Below are positions 61,930 to 64,000 of a stretch of 64,000 nucleotides of DNA, piece by piece (position 1 is the first letter of the stretch; every line of letters begins with the position of its first letter). Below the pieces are notes generated by a model. It saw nothing but the letters and a program-made list of their open reading frames with translations. It had not been told where the DNA came from and made no database searches. The DNA comes from Corydoras sp. C115 (taxonomy: Eukaryota; Chordata; Actinopteri; Siluriformes; Callichthyidae), in assembly GCA_019802505.1 (NCBI GenBank), contig JAFMOC010000235.1, forward strand, positions 340,501-404,500. Direction: 5' to 3'. Made by a program: the position numbers and the translations under genes.

Positions 61930-63208
61930 TTGGTCATGCATTTTTACTGCACATCAATAAATAATTCAGTTTGTTGGAAGCAAAATGGCTCTTGAACTTA
62001 TTTCTCATGAAAGTTTTATAAAGATTAAAAACAATTCAAATCAGTTACATTTCTGAAATTTGTTTAGCTTTTTTACCTAAAGCTATAAACTGTCAAGTGA
62101 AATCAGTGTCCCCCCCTCCCACACACACATACTCTGTCCACCAAAGCTGCCCATGAGCAAAGGCTATTAACCCTCATTGCTCAAGACTCACCCTGCACTC
62201 TGATAATTGTAAAATTGAAAAAAGGTTCTCATCTATAACTGTGTATGTATATATTTATATACACGGAGTAAAAAATTAAATTACACTAATATTTTTTCGA
62301 CCACAGATCAGTTACATCCAGGCAGTGAAAATATGACAATAAAATCAGATTTAATGGGATAGAACTAAATAAAAATTTCTGCAGTCAAAAATATTTGCCA
62401 CAATATCATTAAGGTCTGTATTTATTGTCACAACTTAACGCGCTTTAATCCGTTTATTTCTAACTATATTAATAAACAGTCAAAATCCATAAACCGATTT
62501 TCTGGGGGCCGGAACTACAGCGCCATGCTGCATGTTTATCAATTACATGCAAAACTGGTTTCCTACAAGCTCTGGTTTAGTCATTTCCAGCATCAGTGAC
62601 TATTACTTTAATCCCCTTAACAGCCTGAAGCACAGAAGCCCCATCATGCTTCACCGCTTTGATCATGGCCTGTTTTTTTTCCGAAGCCTGTTCTTAACAC
62701 TTTTTGCCAGTACATTGCTTCTCAGCCAGTTTTTGCTACATTGGTTTGTCAGTTCCCTTAAGGAACTCTTCGGTCCCCGCTGCCAGTTGTCTTTCTTCAT
62801 CAACTCATCAGAGCTCTCAATAGATAATAAATACAAGTTTCCTGGCTCCTTCGAATCCGGCAATAATTGCAGAGTTTGTAAAAGACTAAACCACACAAAC
62901 AGAACAGGCCTGCTGAGAAGTTGGACTTCGTATTGCAACGCTTTAATTTTAACACACAGATCCAAAAGGAAGATACAAAACAATAGTGGAAGGTCCCCCC
63001 CCCACTGAATACTTCTTTATTATGGTGGAACATCTACTAAGACAACACACTCAGACATGTTTAAGAAAAGGCTGCAGTGCGGGTTGTAACTTAAGCTGAA
63101 AACAAAAATGTACACTATCTAGAACCAAAGTTTGCATATAAAAAATTATGTACAAAATAAAGGCTGAGGTCCCATTTGTCTCACTCCTCCATACTGAAGT
63201 CTGACAGG
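61930..63208. other. elp1-smu1 tail-to-tail 3' region
   Basis: The elp1 3' UTR is short, with a poly(A) signal at 61956-61961. For smu1 (minus strand), AATAAA candidates are at 63021-63016, 62458-62453 and 62426-62421. Open frames on both strands at about 62530-63030 show no recognisable domain and probably lie in smu1 3' UTR. Confidence 0.5.

Positions 63209-64000
<792 letters not shown>

Noticed and set aside
62532..63033. Open frames of 158 (plus) and 106 (minus) codons between elp1 and smu1
   Set aside because: No domain, overlapping on opposite strands, and positioned in the likely smu1 3' UTR. Without conservation data I do not call a gene.

Overview
This window is vertebrate nuclear DNA, most likely from an ostariophysan teleost. 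The evidence is multi-exon genes with GT-AG (and some GC-AG) introns that translate into close orthologues of human proteins, tRNA-derived fish SINEs, Tc1-type inverted-repeat elements and many CA/GT microsatellites. There are no bacterial or phage features. The species and the a/b paralogue status of the genes cannot be decided from sequence alone.

Layout. (1) About 2.0-5.3 kb, minus strand: the 5' end of abca1 (coding exons 2 and 3, a probable non-coding exon 1, and a TATA promoter with an LXR-type DR4 site). The window's left 2 kb is abca1 intron 3. (2) 5.3-11.6 kb: divergent intergenic DNA with SINEs, microsatellites and a rearranged tandem duplication. (3) 12.0-26.3 kb, plus strand: complete slc44a1 (choline transporter-like 1), 16 coding exons, 665 aa, followed by a 3' UTR that may be long. 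(4) 31.6-47.2 kb, minus strand: complete tbc1d2 (PH plus coiled coil plus TBC Rab-GAP), 13 coding exons, 971 aa, plus a 5' UTR exon. Its intron 1 carries a 1-kb array of 31-bp repeats. (5) 48.6-62.0 kb, plus strand: complete elp1 (IKBKAP), 36 coding exons, 1324 aa. (6) 63.2-64.0 kb, minus strand: the last three exons of smu1, cut by the window edge.

The gene pairs alternate: abca1/slc44a1 and tbc1d2/elp1 are head-to-head, slc44a1/tbc1d2 and elp1/smu1 are tail-to-tail. The five genes do not form a pathway. They handle lipid efflux, choline transport, Rab7-linked membrane traffic, tRNA wobble-uridine modification and splicing. All five human orthologues lie on chromosome 9, so this is a conserved syntenic block.

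The most interesting items are: the abca1 DR4/TATA arrangement, which resembles the mammalian promoter; four GC-AG introns (two in slc44a1, two in elp1); a stop-free hydrophobic read-through tail in slc44a1; a SINE inserted beside an acceptor of a GC-AG intron; the 31-bp array with an 11-unit higher-order pattern; a duplication upstream of slc44a1 patched with a copy of its own intron 3; and the 74-nt elp1 exon 20 with a weak donor, matching the exon mis-spliced in human familial dysautonomia. I found no sign of a wholly new molecular system.
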